64,000 nt of DNA from Certhia americana (lineage: Eukaryota; Chordata; Aves; Passeriformes; Certhiidae). This document shows positions 44,561 through 57,800 of the stretch, piece after piece. Every line of letters starts with the position of its first letter. The first letter of the stretch is position 1. Made by a program: the position numbers and the translations under genes. The notes beneath the pieces were generated by a model. That model saw nothing but the letters and a program-made list of their open reading frames with translations. It ran no database searches and was not told where the DNA came from. The stretch lies in NCBI GenBank assembly GCA_018697195.1, contig CM031879.1, forward strand, positions 42,333,378 through 42,397,377, in the 5' to 3' direction.

Positions 44561-47024
44561 CTCCTACTATCAGCTCTACAAATATTAACTAAGATCAAGC
44601 AGAATTCTTTCTCCCTTTTGCAGCTGCATTAACAGGAACGGCACAGATTCTTTCTTTGGTTCCACTAGTGTCTTCATAGCAGGATTACATAGCTATAATC
44701 TATTGGAAAACAATTCATTTGCATGAGAAACATGACCCCTATCATCAATCTAGATCACTTAGTGTAGTGTGAGCTCTGCGGGGGACTAAAAAACTACAAA
44801 ATCTAAAATTATTTAGGTAACCAAAGTCAACAGACAGGGTTGGGTCTTACCAGCTAATTTAGGGAATAATTATCGTGTAAGTATTTCCACTGCATAATCT
44901 TTTTCTAAGAGGATAACTCAAGATGGTGGAAATTGTGTTACTTTATTTTTGCCTCCCTGTTTTTCACATTGATCAGAGGAGGGTACTTGTTTCCTTCTGA
45001 GATCTCCTGAGTCAGATAATTCCAGGTAACTCCAGTTACTGATGGCCAGTGGTTCTGAAGTGTGGGTGGTAAAGGGACTCTTTGTCACAGTGACCATCCT
45101 ACCTCTGCTCGCTTTAAAAGCAAAGATGCTGTAGTGACTAAGATGGGAATCTTGCAGAGTACCAGGAAAGAGAGAAAAAGCAAGAATCAAAATGGAGTTC
45201 AAGGGCACAAGGAAGAAATGCCTGAAGGAAGGAGGAATAGAAAGCAGAGCTTATAGAAGTGAGGCTAATGCACACAGCAAAAAGAGAAGAGAGGGTCAAT
45301 CAAGAGATGCATCTGGATAGCACGAGCAGAAACAGCTAGAAAATTAAGACTTTAAATATTACTGGACAAATATGGGGAAAAAATGAGGGAGAAGTAAATA
45401 CAAAGCCATCATGTTGGGGAGAGAGGGGAACCACATACTGGGGTTGGTTTGTTTGATTTCTCCTCTCTTCTAACTCAGTATGTAAAGGAAATGTAAGGAC
45501 ATGTAAAGGAAAGGACATGTATAAAACTCTTATATAAAAAAGATTATTCTAACAGTAGCAAAATCCCCTTTTTGAAACATCTTCCACAACACACTTTTTT
45601 TGTAAAAATAGAAATTTATTCAGCTAGTTTATTTAATTTATTCAGTAGTTTATTATTTAAAAGTCTCCTTAAGGAACACTTGAAGTTCACTGTGGCTCAA
45701 GTAAAAGTAAAGAGATTTAATTTAGAGATCTTACAGTTTTTCATCAACAGTATTAGAGATTGTTTGTGACTCTTAAAATGTCATATTATATTAGTTCTAG
45801 GTAGATCAACATTTCACAGAACAGCAAGGTTCATCCTCACACAAAGAAAGCAATGTATAAAGAGCTGTAAAATATGTAGAGAAGCCCAGGAAAATATTTA
45901 AATGCATTTTGCAGATACAGTCTTTGGAGGAGTATACTGAGTAAGTATGGTCAGAAAAAGTCTTGAGTTTGAAAGGTCATTTAGACTTCTTTGCTGCCTT
46001 AGTTGAGCAAGCTGAAAATAGTTGCTAGATTAGATAAATCCTCAAGCTCCTGTAGCCCAGTGGCATATCTTTAGAGAAGGTTTTGTTGTTATGTACACAT
46101 GCTGTTGGTCATACCTGTAGTTTAATCCATGCTTATTCTTTGTCACCTTGACCTGAATCCAGCCTGGCAGGACAGAGGCCAAGTGGGGAATTAGTGTTGG
46201 GAGTACAAGCTCTGTTTAGCATCTGAGTTAGCAGATCCTGAAAGTATCCAAGTAGTTTCACTGCCCCATACAATTGGGGCAGAGATGTCTGACTAAGTTG
46301 TGTGCTGTTTGTGGTAGAGACTTAAAACAAAACATTGTGGTGGGTAGATTGCCTGAGAAAAAGAATATTATAGTATTACAAAGTCAAAAGACAGAATTGC
46401 TTTTAAGTGCCATAGTACTATGATAAGTCTTTCCCAGTTAAACTCAGAGGGGTTTTTACCATTAAGCTTAGTAGGACCCGAGTACAATTTTTTAGCATAA
46501 AGAACATCAGTGGATATAAAGCCTAAGGCAGTTTATTAAGCTATTACTCAGGCAGATGAGTTGCATGGGATGCTGACCACACAGGCATGGTGTTCTCTCC
46601 TTTTCTGTTCAGCCTGGACGTACAGTATCTCGTGCTGATCTTCTGTCTTTATCACTGAGTGACTATAGAGGAGAAGGATCTTCTCCTGACCAGTACCAAC
46701 TCATTAAAATGGTGTTCAACAGAAAAATATAAAGGGAATTTTTTAGGCTACAAGGGTTTTTCCTCATGTATATTGTTTCCATATATTACAGGCTTCAGTC
46801 CTGACTGTGCTTTCATTTCCATTAGATTGATTCTATTCTAGCCACAACTAACTAAGGAGTATTTCCAAATTTACGCAGGTGGGTAGAACCATACAGCAGC
46901 TGAAGGGATCATGACTACATCAAATGCAAGCTCAATTCCTAAAGTTTCTGTCAAAAGCATGTCTGTGCTTCTTTCAGAGGCTCAACACTGGCCAGTTTCA
47001 AGCTTGTCCTAAGGTGTAGGGTAT

Positions 47025-48010
47025 CACAGAATCATAGAATATGCTGACTCGTCAGGTCATTGAGTACTACTCTTGGCCCTGCACAGACTCCCTAAGAGTC
47101 ACACCATGTGTCTGAGAGGGTTGTCTAAATCCTTCTTGAGCTCTGTCAGGCTTGGTGCTGTGACCACTTCCCTGATGAGCCCCTTCCAGTCCCCAACCCC
47201 CCTCTGAGTAAAAAAATGTTTTCCTGATGCCCAATTTAAACCACTTAAACCTGCCCTGACTCAGTTTCATGCCATATCCTCAGGTCCCATCACTGGTCAT
47301 TAGAGTGAAGAGATTAGTGTCTGCCCCTTCACTTCCCCTCACAAGGAAATTGCAGACTGCAATGAGGTCTCTCCTCAGTCTCCTTCAGGGTGGACAGACC
47401 AAGTGTCCTCAGCCAATTGTCCTAACGTTGCCCTTCCAGCCTCTTCACCAATCTAGTGATCCTTCTTTGGATGCTCTCTTATAGTTGAATGTCTGTTTTA
47501 TATTGTGGCACCCAAAGCTGCCCTCAGCACTCGAGGTGAGGCTGCCCCAGCTCAGAGGGACAGGAGGACAATCCCTTCCCTTGCCTGGCTGGTGATGTTG
47601 TGTCTGATGCTCCCCAGGACAGGGTTGGCCCTCCTGGCTGCCAGGGCACTGCTGGCTCATGTTCAACCAGGAGCCCCAGGTCCCTTTCTGCAGTGCTGTC
47701 TCTTGTTCCCCATTCTATCCACACAACCAGGATTGCCCTGTCCCAGGTGCACAGTCTGGCACTTTACCTAGTTAAGCTTCATTTGGTTGGTGATTGCCCA
47801 TCTCTAATTTGTTGTGATCTCTCTGCAGGGCCCCTCTGCCCTCAAAGGACTCAACAGCTCCTCCCAATTCGGTGTCATTGGCCAACTTACCTAGTATTCC
47901 TTTGAGTCTTGCTTCCAAATTGTTAATTGGGTTGAAAAGAACTGGGCAGGGGATGGAGTCCTGCAGAACCCCAGAAGTGACTAGCACCAGCCTGTCCTAT
48001 AGTTCAGCCT
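47025..48010 (-). mobile_element. CR1 LINE, 3' end only
   Basis: The left end is cacagaatcatagaat, the reversed CR1 tail repeat, so the element reads on the minus strand. The rest matches the CR1 3' non-coding region as commonly seen in birds, with the ctgccctgactcagtttcatg region at about 47250. ORFs inside it are not genes. The right edge is approximate. It differs clearly from the copy at 18870, so it is likely another subfamily. Confidence 0.88.
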
Positions 48011-49469
48011 CTCCACTTTACTTCTGTCTTAATCTGGTAGGCTACACATAAAAGGTGATATAGCATCAATCCACTAGGCAACTTCACAAAACTCAAGAGT
48101 CACAGTACAAATGGGAATTTAGGAGGATACAGTGTGGAAATTTCTCCTTTCAATTACATCAATGCAATGCCAGCTGCCAGGGGAGGCAGAACCTGCTGTT
48201 TCACTACTGCACCTTCTGCAGCAGCACAAGCAGAGAAATAAGCATACACATTCAGGAAGAATTTATCACTAAGTTTATAAACTGCTCTTGCTAGCACTGC
48301 CTCAACCAGCTAGTTCAGAGCGCTTCTGGACGTTGCAAAACGAGTTGCAGCATAACAGCAGATGAAATCTTGGGTGCCTTCAGCTGGTTTCTAGCACAGT
48401 CACACAACTTTGGTTCTTAGGAGCACCAACACAAAGTATTTTCAGTGTCCACTGCTGGTAAGGGTCATTTATTTCATCCAGTGATCGCTAACACTGCACA
48501 GTGGACACTTCTTGGCAACAAGTGACACTTCTCTTTCTGCACTGTTAAAATAGAACTGTTATAGTTTACTCTCTGCCTTTTCTCTAATTTGGGGTGTTAA
48601 AGCAGTTACCAGGGTGTGTTATGCACTCTCCAAAGACAGAATTTTCAGCAACTGAGAGAACTGATGATGAATAAGGAACATTTTTTTATGTCTGGTGTGC
48701 CTGGTTAGCAGGGATTATTCAGCCCATGCCAGAAATGGGCAAAGTTATGGTTGTGAGAGAAGCTGCTGTTTGTGAACAGGGTTAGCTTTAATACAGAACC
48801 AGTTCCAGGAACCCACGTGAAACTCAGCATGACAAGACCTTGGAAAGTCTGCAGGTGACACAGCAGCCCCCGCACCATATCATCAAAGAGGAGAAAACAG
48901 GAAGTACAGTGTGATTGCAAAGCAATCTTTTATGGCACTGTTTCTGCTCTGTTCTTGGCATAAAAATAACATAACTCCAATGGCTGCCAGTGCCAGCTGA
49001 CAAGACCTCTGCTTTATGAATAATAAATGCAAACATTTTGCTTGATGTCAGCTACGTTATTTTTTTGGCACATGTGACCAAGGTTTCTGACAAAAACATA
49101 AAATTACTTCTATAAGTTTCTAATTGTAAGTTTAAAAAAAAAAAAAAAACCAAACCAAAAAATCCAAAGTGAGTCCAGCTGCCTGGCACAATAGCACAAC
49201 ATTTGCATAGCAAATTTAACACAAGCTTTGGATAAAAGCGATGATGATACCTAGCTTGATGTTTGCAGTTTTGCCATGTCACATCTGTAAGTGAAACTCA
49301 ACATGTTTTGGTCAAAATTGCAGCAGAGCAGAATGCTCAGATTTGTCAGTGTATTAAAACTGGGCGTTGTGCTCAATGGGTTAACTTGATCACTGTCAAT
49401 TGAATAATTTGTTACTGAGAAAGGAAAACTGATAGGAGTTTTAGTGATCAGACAGAGACAATATTCATC
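48011..49469. other. Intergenic DNA or distal TMCC3 3'UTR
   Basis: No exon or transposon was recognised. A poly(A) run lies at about 49133-49149. Confidence 0.5.
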
Positions 49470-49489
49470 ATCAAATAAATGTAAATATT

Positions 49490-49495
49490 TTTATT
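49490..49495 (-). terminator. TMCC3 poly(A) signal (candidate)
   Basis: AATAAA on the minus strand, followed downstream by T/GT-rich sequence (attgtctctgtctga). It would give TMCC3 a 3'UTR of about 5.1 kb. I recall the human 3'UTR as also being several kb. Confidence 0.4.
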
Positions 49496-50790
49496 TTAAA
49501 AAATGTTAATGGCACCTTAGAGGCAGTCATGACTACACAACCAAATTTACAAAAATTACATTTTCATAGTTGAATCTTTCCACAGTGCTGCACAAAATGT
49601 AAATAGTATGAGAAACATTGCAGGTCACACACCAGGACAATCAACTTTAGTCAATAAAAGCAGACAAATTTTGGCACACCTTGATACTACCAGACCCAGG
49701 TTCCCTGGGTAAAAAGGAAAGGTGTTTTTGTGCAAAACTTTCCAACAACAGTACAACTTAATATGCTAAACATACAGCAAATCAACCGTACAAGACAGTT
49801 TGACTTGGCCTCATGCTGTCCTTATATCATCACCTCAGCTGGCTTTTTCAGGAAAAATAAGCAATTTCATTGACTAAAATAAAACTTTTCTAAGTTTTTC
49901 ACTGTTGCAATGTAAAATTGTCTGATACTTTGTGCAGCATTAGCATCAGAGAGACCATTCCAACTTTATCTGAAAACAAGCCCTTTATAATTTCCTGTAC
50001 TTAAAGGCCATGTTCTAGCATGGTGGTGAAGGAAGAAAGCAGATGTATATTTGGTTGGTTAAAAATAGTGGAAAATAAATTTGCCTGATTGCTAGTCCTA
50101 GATAGACTTTCAGAAGGGATTAAATTCTGCTATCGAAATGAAAGTGTTTAATTACATTAATCTCTGCTTATCTTCTGTTGTATCATTGAATCCAGCAGTA
50201 AAATGTCTCTATCACAATGGAAAGGGACTTGGTGTCCCAAAACAAAAACAACCAAACAAGAAAATTTTCTCTCAAACCTTCGAAATGAATGACAAGCTTC
50301 TGTGTTTTCTTGTTTCTTTCCTGAATTTCTTGTTCAATGATTGTGGTTTCAGAAAGCAGTAGTTGTTATGCAGTTAAATTTGTATCAAACATAAGCCTGA
50401 ACTTAATCACCTTCAAATAGTTAATAATTAGGTGGCAACACTTATGATTGCAAAACTGAACCTTATGCATACACTGGATTTGTCTAGCTTCAACTTCTTG
50501 TGAGTGGATCATGTATCCTTCCTACAGCAAATTGTCTTCACCTTTTGCATTGGTACTCCCCAGATAAACAATCATGATTTGTTCAGAGAAAATCATTGGC
50601 TTTTAAATATCCTCCCTGGAGTGCAGACATCAGATCTATATTGATAGATGTCCTGCAGCAGAGGCACTGCATAACACAAGCATTTTGATATTAAACTAAA
50701 ATGCAGTGAAATTTTTTAGTGCCTCTCTAAGAACTCGGAGCAAATAGACATCACAGGATTGCAATAAAATGAGAATTATTTATTTTATAT

Positions 50791-50833
50791 AATAATTTTA
50801 TTTATTTTTATTTATTTATTAAATAAAATTATT
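50791..50833. repeat. AT-rich perfect inverted repeat
   Basis: The arms aataattttattta (50791-50804) and taaataaaattatt (50820-50833) are exact reverse complements around a 15-base AT loop. On the minus strand the region also holds several AATAAA and ATTTA words. Confidence 0.85.
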
Positions 50834-53800
50834 GCATGAATGCATAAAGCAGAAAGAAGAAGGAATTTAAACTGGGTCTCAATCAGTCCTGCCAATCACT
50901 AGTTGGACTTTCAACAACAATGGAGTTATTGAAGCTAGTAGGGGGATCCATCTGACAATTTTTAGAGGAAACCTCATTTAGTCCTGAATGTGAAATAGGA
51001 GAAATCAAGAGAATTGTGGTAACTTTCATAAGAAACTAAATCTCCAGAAACCTCTGAACAAAAAGCTGCCAAAAGCCTATAGAACAGGTATTAACAACTT
51101 ATTGAAGGGCTTTTCCATCAGAAAACTTGTAACAAACTGAAGTGAAATACTTGCCTACCAGGCAGCACCAAGCACAAAAGACACTGTCTGGCAACTTTTT
51201 GTTGAGTGGGAGTGTTTTAGAGGTTCATGATGAGTAAGTGTAAGGACTATCCTAAGAATGTCTGATGTGTTGTGTGAGAATATAAAAGCAAATGGTATCC
51301 TGACAGAACACGGTTAATTGACTCAGAAGCTGAACAGAGTTCTCATTAGGAGAACTGCAATTCTTTGGGTTGGCCTAGGCATACTTTCACAGGAAGCAGA
51401 GCTCAGACTGCAGGCCAGATACCCACACTAATATGTAAAATACACAATTCTAGCCTGAAGAGGAGAAGTGATGCCCATACTGAAGCTAATGGCAGAGGAA
51501 TCAGCCCTGGCTAGCTCAGGCACCAGCCTTCTCTTGATCCCGAGTACAGACACAGCTGGCTAGCCTGTCCCACCACATGCTGGGGCTGTTTGTATCTGTA
51601 AGAATAAGCTAGGAAGAACTTCTCTACACTGAAGCTGCCCCAACAATTTGCAGAGTCTGCCTGGAGCCCAGTTTTAGGGACAGTTAATGATGCACTGCAA
51701 CAAGAAGAAAAAGGCTCATCTCCCTTAAAATCCCAGCTTCATACTCATAAGACCTTTTTACCAGCCCTTTAAGTCTCTAGATGTGGAGAACCATCTATCT
51801 ACCTCTTTCACCAGGTTTTTCTCCCAGTCTAGTGAGCTAACATGGCTTATGGAAAACTTCACCACATACCAGTGTTAGCACACAGTAGGAAATGGGAGGG
51901 CAAAGGCAGGATGGGAGACCTCCCTCCTGGGATGGCCTTCCATATGGCAGAGCTCTAGGCACTGCAGTCTCACTCTGTGCAAAACTACAACAGTTTCACT
52001 CAAAGGCAGGCTTTTGCCCCTCACTTTAAAATTTTTATTATTTTCTTGATGTGTGTCACATCCTCCAGTGATTTAAGCCAAGAAGAGAAAAAAACCCTAG
52101 AGAAGCGATGCACCCGTTCACCAATTAGGTTGTTTTCATTTACATAGCTAGCATTATGCAGCCTTTATAACTTCTTCTGTGTCCTCTGCCAGACGTAAAG
52201 CCAATATGGAAATGCAAGACCTTCCTGTTTGCAATTTAGAATTTAGGCCCAGTCAGATTCTATAAAGACAGTGAGCAATCTTTTGTTGATCATCGATTTT
52301 AGATTCTACCCTCATTTTGCACTGAGGTCATCTTCCAGAATTGTAATAGGATGCCCTTGGAGCAGAAGCCTTTGCATTCCCAGGTTGTACCACATCAACA
52401 TCCTTGTTATAAGAAAAATACTGAACTTTTTCCTGCCTGTCCTTGAGGCTACCTGATGTAACATTTCAACTACATAAAACAGCACTGGAAGGATTATATA
52501 AATGTATAATCATGCAATAGGCAAAGGAATTTTTCTTACGTAAACATTATTAACACATGGTATTCCTTTCTTGCACATTTACCCTTCTGAACCCATTTAA
52601 CAAAATGATAAACTAACTATTTTCTCAAGAGGCCAATGCAGAAGTTGGCTGTGCAAGCTGAAGAGAAGAATGGAGATTGTAATAGAAATGGCAAGAAAAG
52701 TCACATGAAGAGTCACAGCGTTCTTAGGACCAGAACCAGTTGTTGGTCTTGTTTAGGCTATTGTTTGTTTGGCTTTGGTTTCCACTCCACTTCCCTCTCG
52801 AGATGAGGTAGGGCTGGGTTAGAATAACATGGGTGTGCCTGATCTGGTCCATTTCTAGTGACTGCAAACCAGCACAGTCGTTCCTGATTCTCTGTTCAGA
52901 GACTTAGCACATATAAAGAATTCTTTAAATATTTGTAAGTATTTTAATTGAATTTTATAAATGCTGAGTTATATCATTATTTATTAAGTTAATTCTCTCC
53001 TTTCTTCGGTTCCTGAAGCCACCAATAGTAACTATTCACTGTTTATCTTACCATGGTAAAATGTCAAAGTTCTTTCTTGCCTTCCCCTCACTTACTCTCT
53101 GAATAAGGTCTTCACAACTTCTATACCAACTATTGCACTTGATTAAAAAGAAATATACACATCAGACTATGCCCTCCCCTCCCTCCCTCCCATAATACCA
53201 GCATAAAAATACTGCAACTGAAAAGAAAATACATCATGACAATTATTTTCACAGTTACTAACACTGAACATCAAATAATTGAAGACACTGTTTTTTCACT
53301 TAATGGAGAGTGGAGAAGAATTCTGGTTGTGGTGGTTTGTTTTGTGGTGGGTTTTTTTAAATTTATTTTTTGTTTATTTTTAATAAGATCCTGTTTTACA
53401 TCATGGCTGAAAGCCAAGCTGATTTCAGGGAATTTTTTTGCAGTTCTTAAATCAAGCAAAGTAAATTCCAGTGGAAAAACAAACCCAACCCTGTCTCCTA
53501 GTAGTGGTACTGCATGTTAATTATTTTCAGGAATGTTTGTTCAGAGTGTCTACAGTTCCTATATTTACAGAAGTTTACCTCCCTGCTCCCACTAAGAAGA
53601 TGTTCCCTCATGTTTCTGCCACATTGTTTAATCTGACAGAGGAAAGAAATCCACTGTACCCAGGTTCCCACCACCTGTATGCTTTGCATTCAGTTAGAAC
53701 ACCCCAACAATTCAGTGCTAACAAAGGCTAACCTCAATTGCCTTTACATGTACTTCTTTTCCCTTGCATGTTGCAGGGCTTGAACAAGTGAGTGCTTTGG

Positions 53801-54548
53801 TGTGGATGACAACTTACCTACCAGTTACTTGCTTCTTACCTCCTTTACAAAGTTGACAGGGGATCTTATAATTTAATTCAGTCCATCTTTGGAAGTTTTA
53901 TGCCATATGTATGTGTTTCCTGAATGTGATAAGGAACAGTGCCAGGACAGAACAACTGTGGTCAATAGTCATCACTGGTCTCATTTACAAACAATAAACT
54001 CTGTGCAAAAAGTTACTAGCAGAAGCATCAAGTTTTGTTAGTCTTGAAAACTCAAAATCCCATATAATGATACCCATTAATTTAGAATGTAGAACTATCA
54101 ACACATGACTAAATAGTTTGGCTTATCACTTTAGTTGGATTCAGAGAGAAATTTAACTATCAGTCTAACAGAGCTGATACACATTATGGCACTCCCTCTT
54201 GACCACACTCTTTGTGCTCCAGCCTAGTAAAAAGCACACCTGACACTTGCAGTTGCTGGGATGCCTCCCATTCCATCATACCATCTTTTGTAGGTAGGGG
54301 TTTGGAAAGTGGAAAACCTTTTGGATTAAGGCAGAAGACTGACTTAAATGAGCAGTTCATCACAGATACAGCCAGTTAGACAAAATCAGATTGAAGAGGC
54401 AACTGACTGCCAATAAGTATACTTTTATATATTTACACCAGAATTTGTATACACACAGTGCTTAAAAAACAGGAAGGGGAAGAAAAGAAGGGAAAAAAAT
54501 TAGAAAAAAAAAACCCTGAAAAAAAAGGAAATAGCTAGTCCAACAGCT

Positions 54549-54851
54549 TCATCTTGGTATAATCATCCTTTCTATAGCACAAATTATATGATCCCAGTTT
54601 TTACAAAATATTGCCAGCAGTGTCACTGCAAAAAAGGTGCAGATGATATGAAAACGGCTCTTCATCATAGGAGCAATGAACTTTGCAATAGTAGAAACAC
54701 ACACTAAGATGACAGTCATGAAGGCCAGGATAACATTTATACACTTCCCCAGGAGCACTTTGGCATTAACTGTTTCAGACTGCTGTGCTTGCTGTTCTTG
54801 CTGATGGAGCTCTAGTTTGGAAACCCGGGTCTGGCACGATTCCAAGGCTTC
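54549..54851 (-). CDS. TMCC3: TMCC3 last exon: two membrane segments and stop
   Basis: The acceptor is ttctgtctccag. It encodes [20 protein letters not shown], two hydrophobic segments ([20 protein letters not shown] and a second one 30 residues on), and ends [15 protein letters not shown], then TGA. Confidence 0.96.
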   Translation of the reverse strand, partial: EALESCQTRVSKLELHQQEQQAQQSETVNAKVLLGKCINVILAFMTVILVCVSTIAKFIAPMMKSRFHIICTFFAVTLLAIFCKNWDHIICAIERMIIPR

Positions 54852-57800
54852 CTGGAGACAGAAAACAAGAATTAGGAAAGCCATATTTCCCCTCCACGTT
54901 TCTTCACATTTTAGCTGCAGAGCCATCCATCAGCTAGATTTGAAGTGTAATTTATTATAGACTGCTAAAATTTCAATGAACTACCAACTTTTAAGAAAAT
55001 AAATACACATTTATGTCAGAATGAGTGCGTCACTGTTTGCTCAGGCATAATCAACTCTAACAATACTGTCCAAAACATAGGTTTGTTCTTTTTGCATGCT
55101 TGAGAAAAAGAATCATAACTTTAACGTTCATTACAGTTGTTTCCTATATATATATACTCTTGATATGAAGTACTAGTAAAGCTGTTGCCATAGCAACTAT
55201 CACTGCATCAAAACAGCAAGAAAATTAGTTCCTCTGTATATTCTACAGAAAACATTAGGGTGGGCTTGCTGTGATACTAATTAAATCTACTTTGCAACAC
55301 ATAGCACTTGGTTTACACTGCCTTTGTGGTCTACACTATTTTTGCTCTAAAAACTACCCATCCTACAATGTTGGGCTTGAGTCCTCCATGAGATCTGGCC
55401 TTCTCCCTCTGTCAGTGTGAAGACAGTGGAACAACCTGTGGAGATGCTTTTATGGGATTCTCTCACATGATCTATTCTGCTTCACAATTTGTTCTAAAGA
55501 AAGCAGACCTTTCTCTTTTACTTGAGGATGGACTAAAAGTGGTCTTTGAGTAAAATGCTTCGTAAAGAAACTACCCTCATGCTTAAGCCCTCCCAAAGCA
55601 AAACACAGAAAAACTTCCAATTGCTTCACTTATTTGCCAAAATGCCAGCTTTTTGCTGGAGTTGGGATTTGGGCATAATAATTATTATTATGCTCCACTG
55701 CATAATATGGTGCAAAGCTGCAATTTCATGAGATTGATCAACTTGACATAATCTTTTACCACTGTGTGACAAAGAAAACCAACACTCCAGCACCCCTACT
55801 CTTCCCCACTCTCAAACTCTAGATATTTTCCTTGCACTAGCAAGCTTGTTCACTTGATCACACAGTAAGCTGTTTCAAACCAAACCTCTGTGTATAAACA
55901 CTCAGAGAGTTATCAGCTTTCCCTTGCTGAGTCAAGTTGAACTGGCTTACCAAGTGACTGGCCAGGCACCAAGGTGACCACAGAGTGTGGCACAGTGCCT
56001 TACACAAGACTACTTCCTTTCACTGCTCTAGGAATAAGTAACAATATAGAAGACAGTTCTGAATGGGTGGCACAAAGTCTATTATGGTTCAGGCATGTTC
56101 TCCACTACACACTAATGAACTTCCCTGGTCATTCTCCCACTCTGACTGTAAGTTATCCGCAAATTGTCTTGTGATGCTTTAGAGAAAGTTCATCTGCAAA
56201 AGTCTGATAGCTGCAGCTCTGCACTGACATCTTTAAAACTATCTGCACATCCTTTAGTGACAGAGTTAGGCTGTTATTCAAAATATCCAGAGCTTAAATC
56301 CTTTCACTCTTTTTTAGCTAGTTTTCCAAAGCCCCAGAGAGATAGGTTTAAACAGGCCCAGCTGTACAGAGATAAAATAAACTGGGTTGTATCAACACAG
56401 CACTTCAATTAGGAGTCTCTGACACCCTTCCAGGATTCTGCTAATGACTTAAGAAATATTTCACAGCCCTTCTGTTGGACAACTTAGTTTCATTATGTTT
56501 TTACATCCTCAAGATGCCTTCACAAAAAGGAGACCTCTTTTCTTTAAATCCGTGAGAGACCTCTCTTGTTTAAACCTACAACAAAACCTATGATATGCTT
56601 AAATTTAGTATCCTTTCCCACTCTGTTTCCAGAAACTTCCTAACTCACATTTAGGAAACTGTGATCATCCTGCTGCCGGCACTCTCTGTTTAGAAATGTG
56701 AGCACAGGTGTATACAGGTCAGGTTTTAGGTTCTTTTACTTTCTGAGCCAATATAAAGACAGTCTTTGAGCACTCCTCAGTTGTTCATGAATATGTAAGG
56801 CATAACTGTGTTTTCATCATTTTTCACCACTTCCTCAGACTTTGAGTGGAAATATTATGCATTGCATAAGTGCTTGTATTGTATATAAATATTCAAGTAC
56901 GTATGTAACTACATGCTGTCAGGACATACTTGTAGACGTTATTACTGGCTTTTGATTGAAGTCAGACATGACTACAACAGATCACAAAGGTGAACACACC
57001 CCACAGCTTTGATTATAGAGGTTGTTGGCTTAAAACTCTTCAATTTTAACCGGCAAATCTGCAAGTCTATTTATAAATCAGCTCTCTCGCTTTTTACCCT
57101 AAGCTCAATTTATAATTAACCTTGCCAGCAATGAAACTATATACTGGAGAAAGTCTGAGCAAGACATTTGTGTCAGGACATTGTCACAAGTGTTATGTCA
57201 CACAATACAAGGAGACTCAATTCCTTCCTCCTCTGTGAAAGAAATTAAAACAGGCCATTCTTCAACCACATGTCTACCTAGGCCATATCATCAGTTCCAG
57301 CAGAAAAAATCCTGAATCCAGAGAAACAAATGCAGACCTGATCATTGATCACTGATTCAATGTGCTGGGTTTACACCTTAAAACAGAGAAAACATGGGCT
57401 CAAATCTTTCCCCATATTCCTTATTTTAGAAGAAGTAGAAAAATAGAAGTGTTTCATGGTAAGAGATTTCTACAAATCATTAGAAGATTGTGATATGGAA
57501 AATAAGTACCTGAACATCTCGTGAGCGCTCGTAGGCCTGATATGCCACCTTCTCCTCTATGCTGGCTAGCTCTTGTTTCAAGTTTGCTGTCTCATGTTGA
57601 TGAAGATCAGTGAGGTCATTTAGCTGGTCCTCCAATCTTTCATATCTTATTAGGAAAAGAGGTCTAAATTTAGTGCCTTCTATTCAAGTAATGCCAAATC
57701 ATGAAAACAATTGCACATTTTAAAAGGTAATTTATCAGCATACAATGAATTCATCTGACTGGCATTAAAAAGCACATATAGAAATCAGTAAAAAGTTTGC

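Larger units (their letters stand above)
43931..47024. other. Intergenic DNA upstream of CEP83
   Basis: No coding exon was recognised. A minus-strand AATAAA at 44390-44395 and a T-rich tract at 44518-44560 stand out. ORFs of up to 155 codons near 43.8-44.3 kb overlap the CpG island edge and look compositional. Confidence 0.5.
49470..54548 (-). other. TMCC3: TMCC3 3' untranslated region (probable)
   Basis: AT-rich sequence with no recognised exon or transposon after the TMCC3 stop. Extra minus-strand AATAAA hexamers occur near 50772-50825, at 52034 and near 53361, so several 3' ends are possible. A (CCCT)n run at 53172-53191 and A-rich sequence at 54463-54530 are the main low-complexity parts. 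Confidence 0.45.

Noticed and set aside
44518..44760. Processed pseudogene suggested by the minus-strand A-rich tract
   Set aside because: No coding similarity, no poly(A) signal just before the A tract, and no target-site duplication that I could see.
47445..47905. Cluster of 66-101-codon ORFs on both strands
   Set aside because: All lie within the CR1 3' non-coding region.
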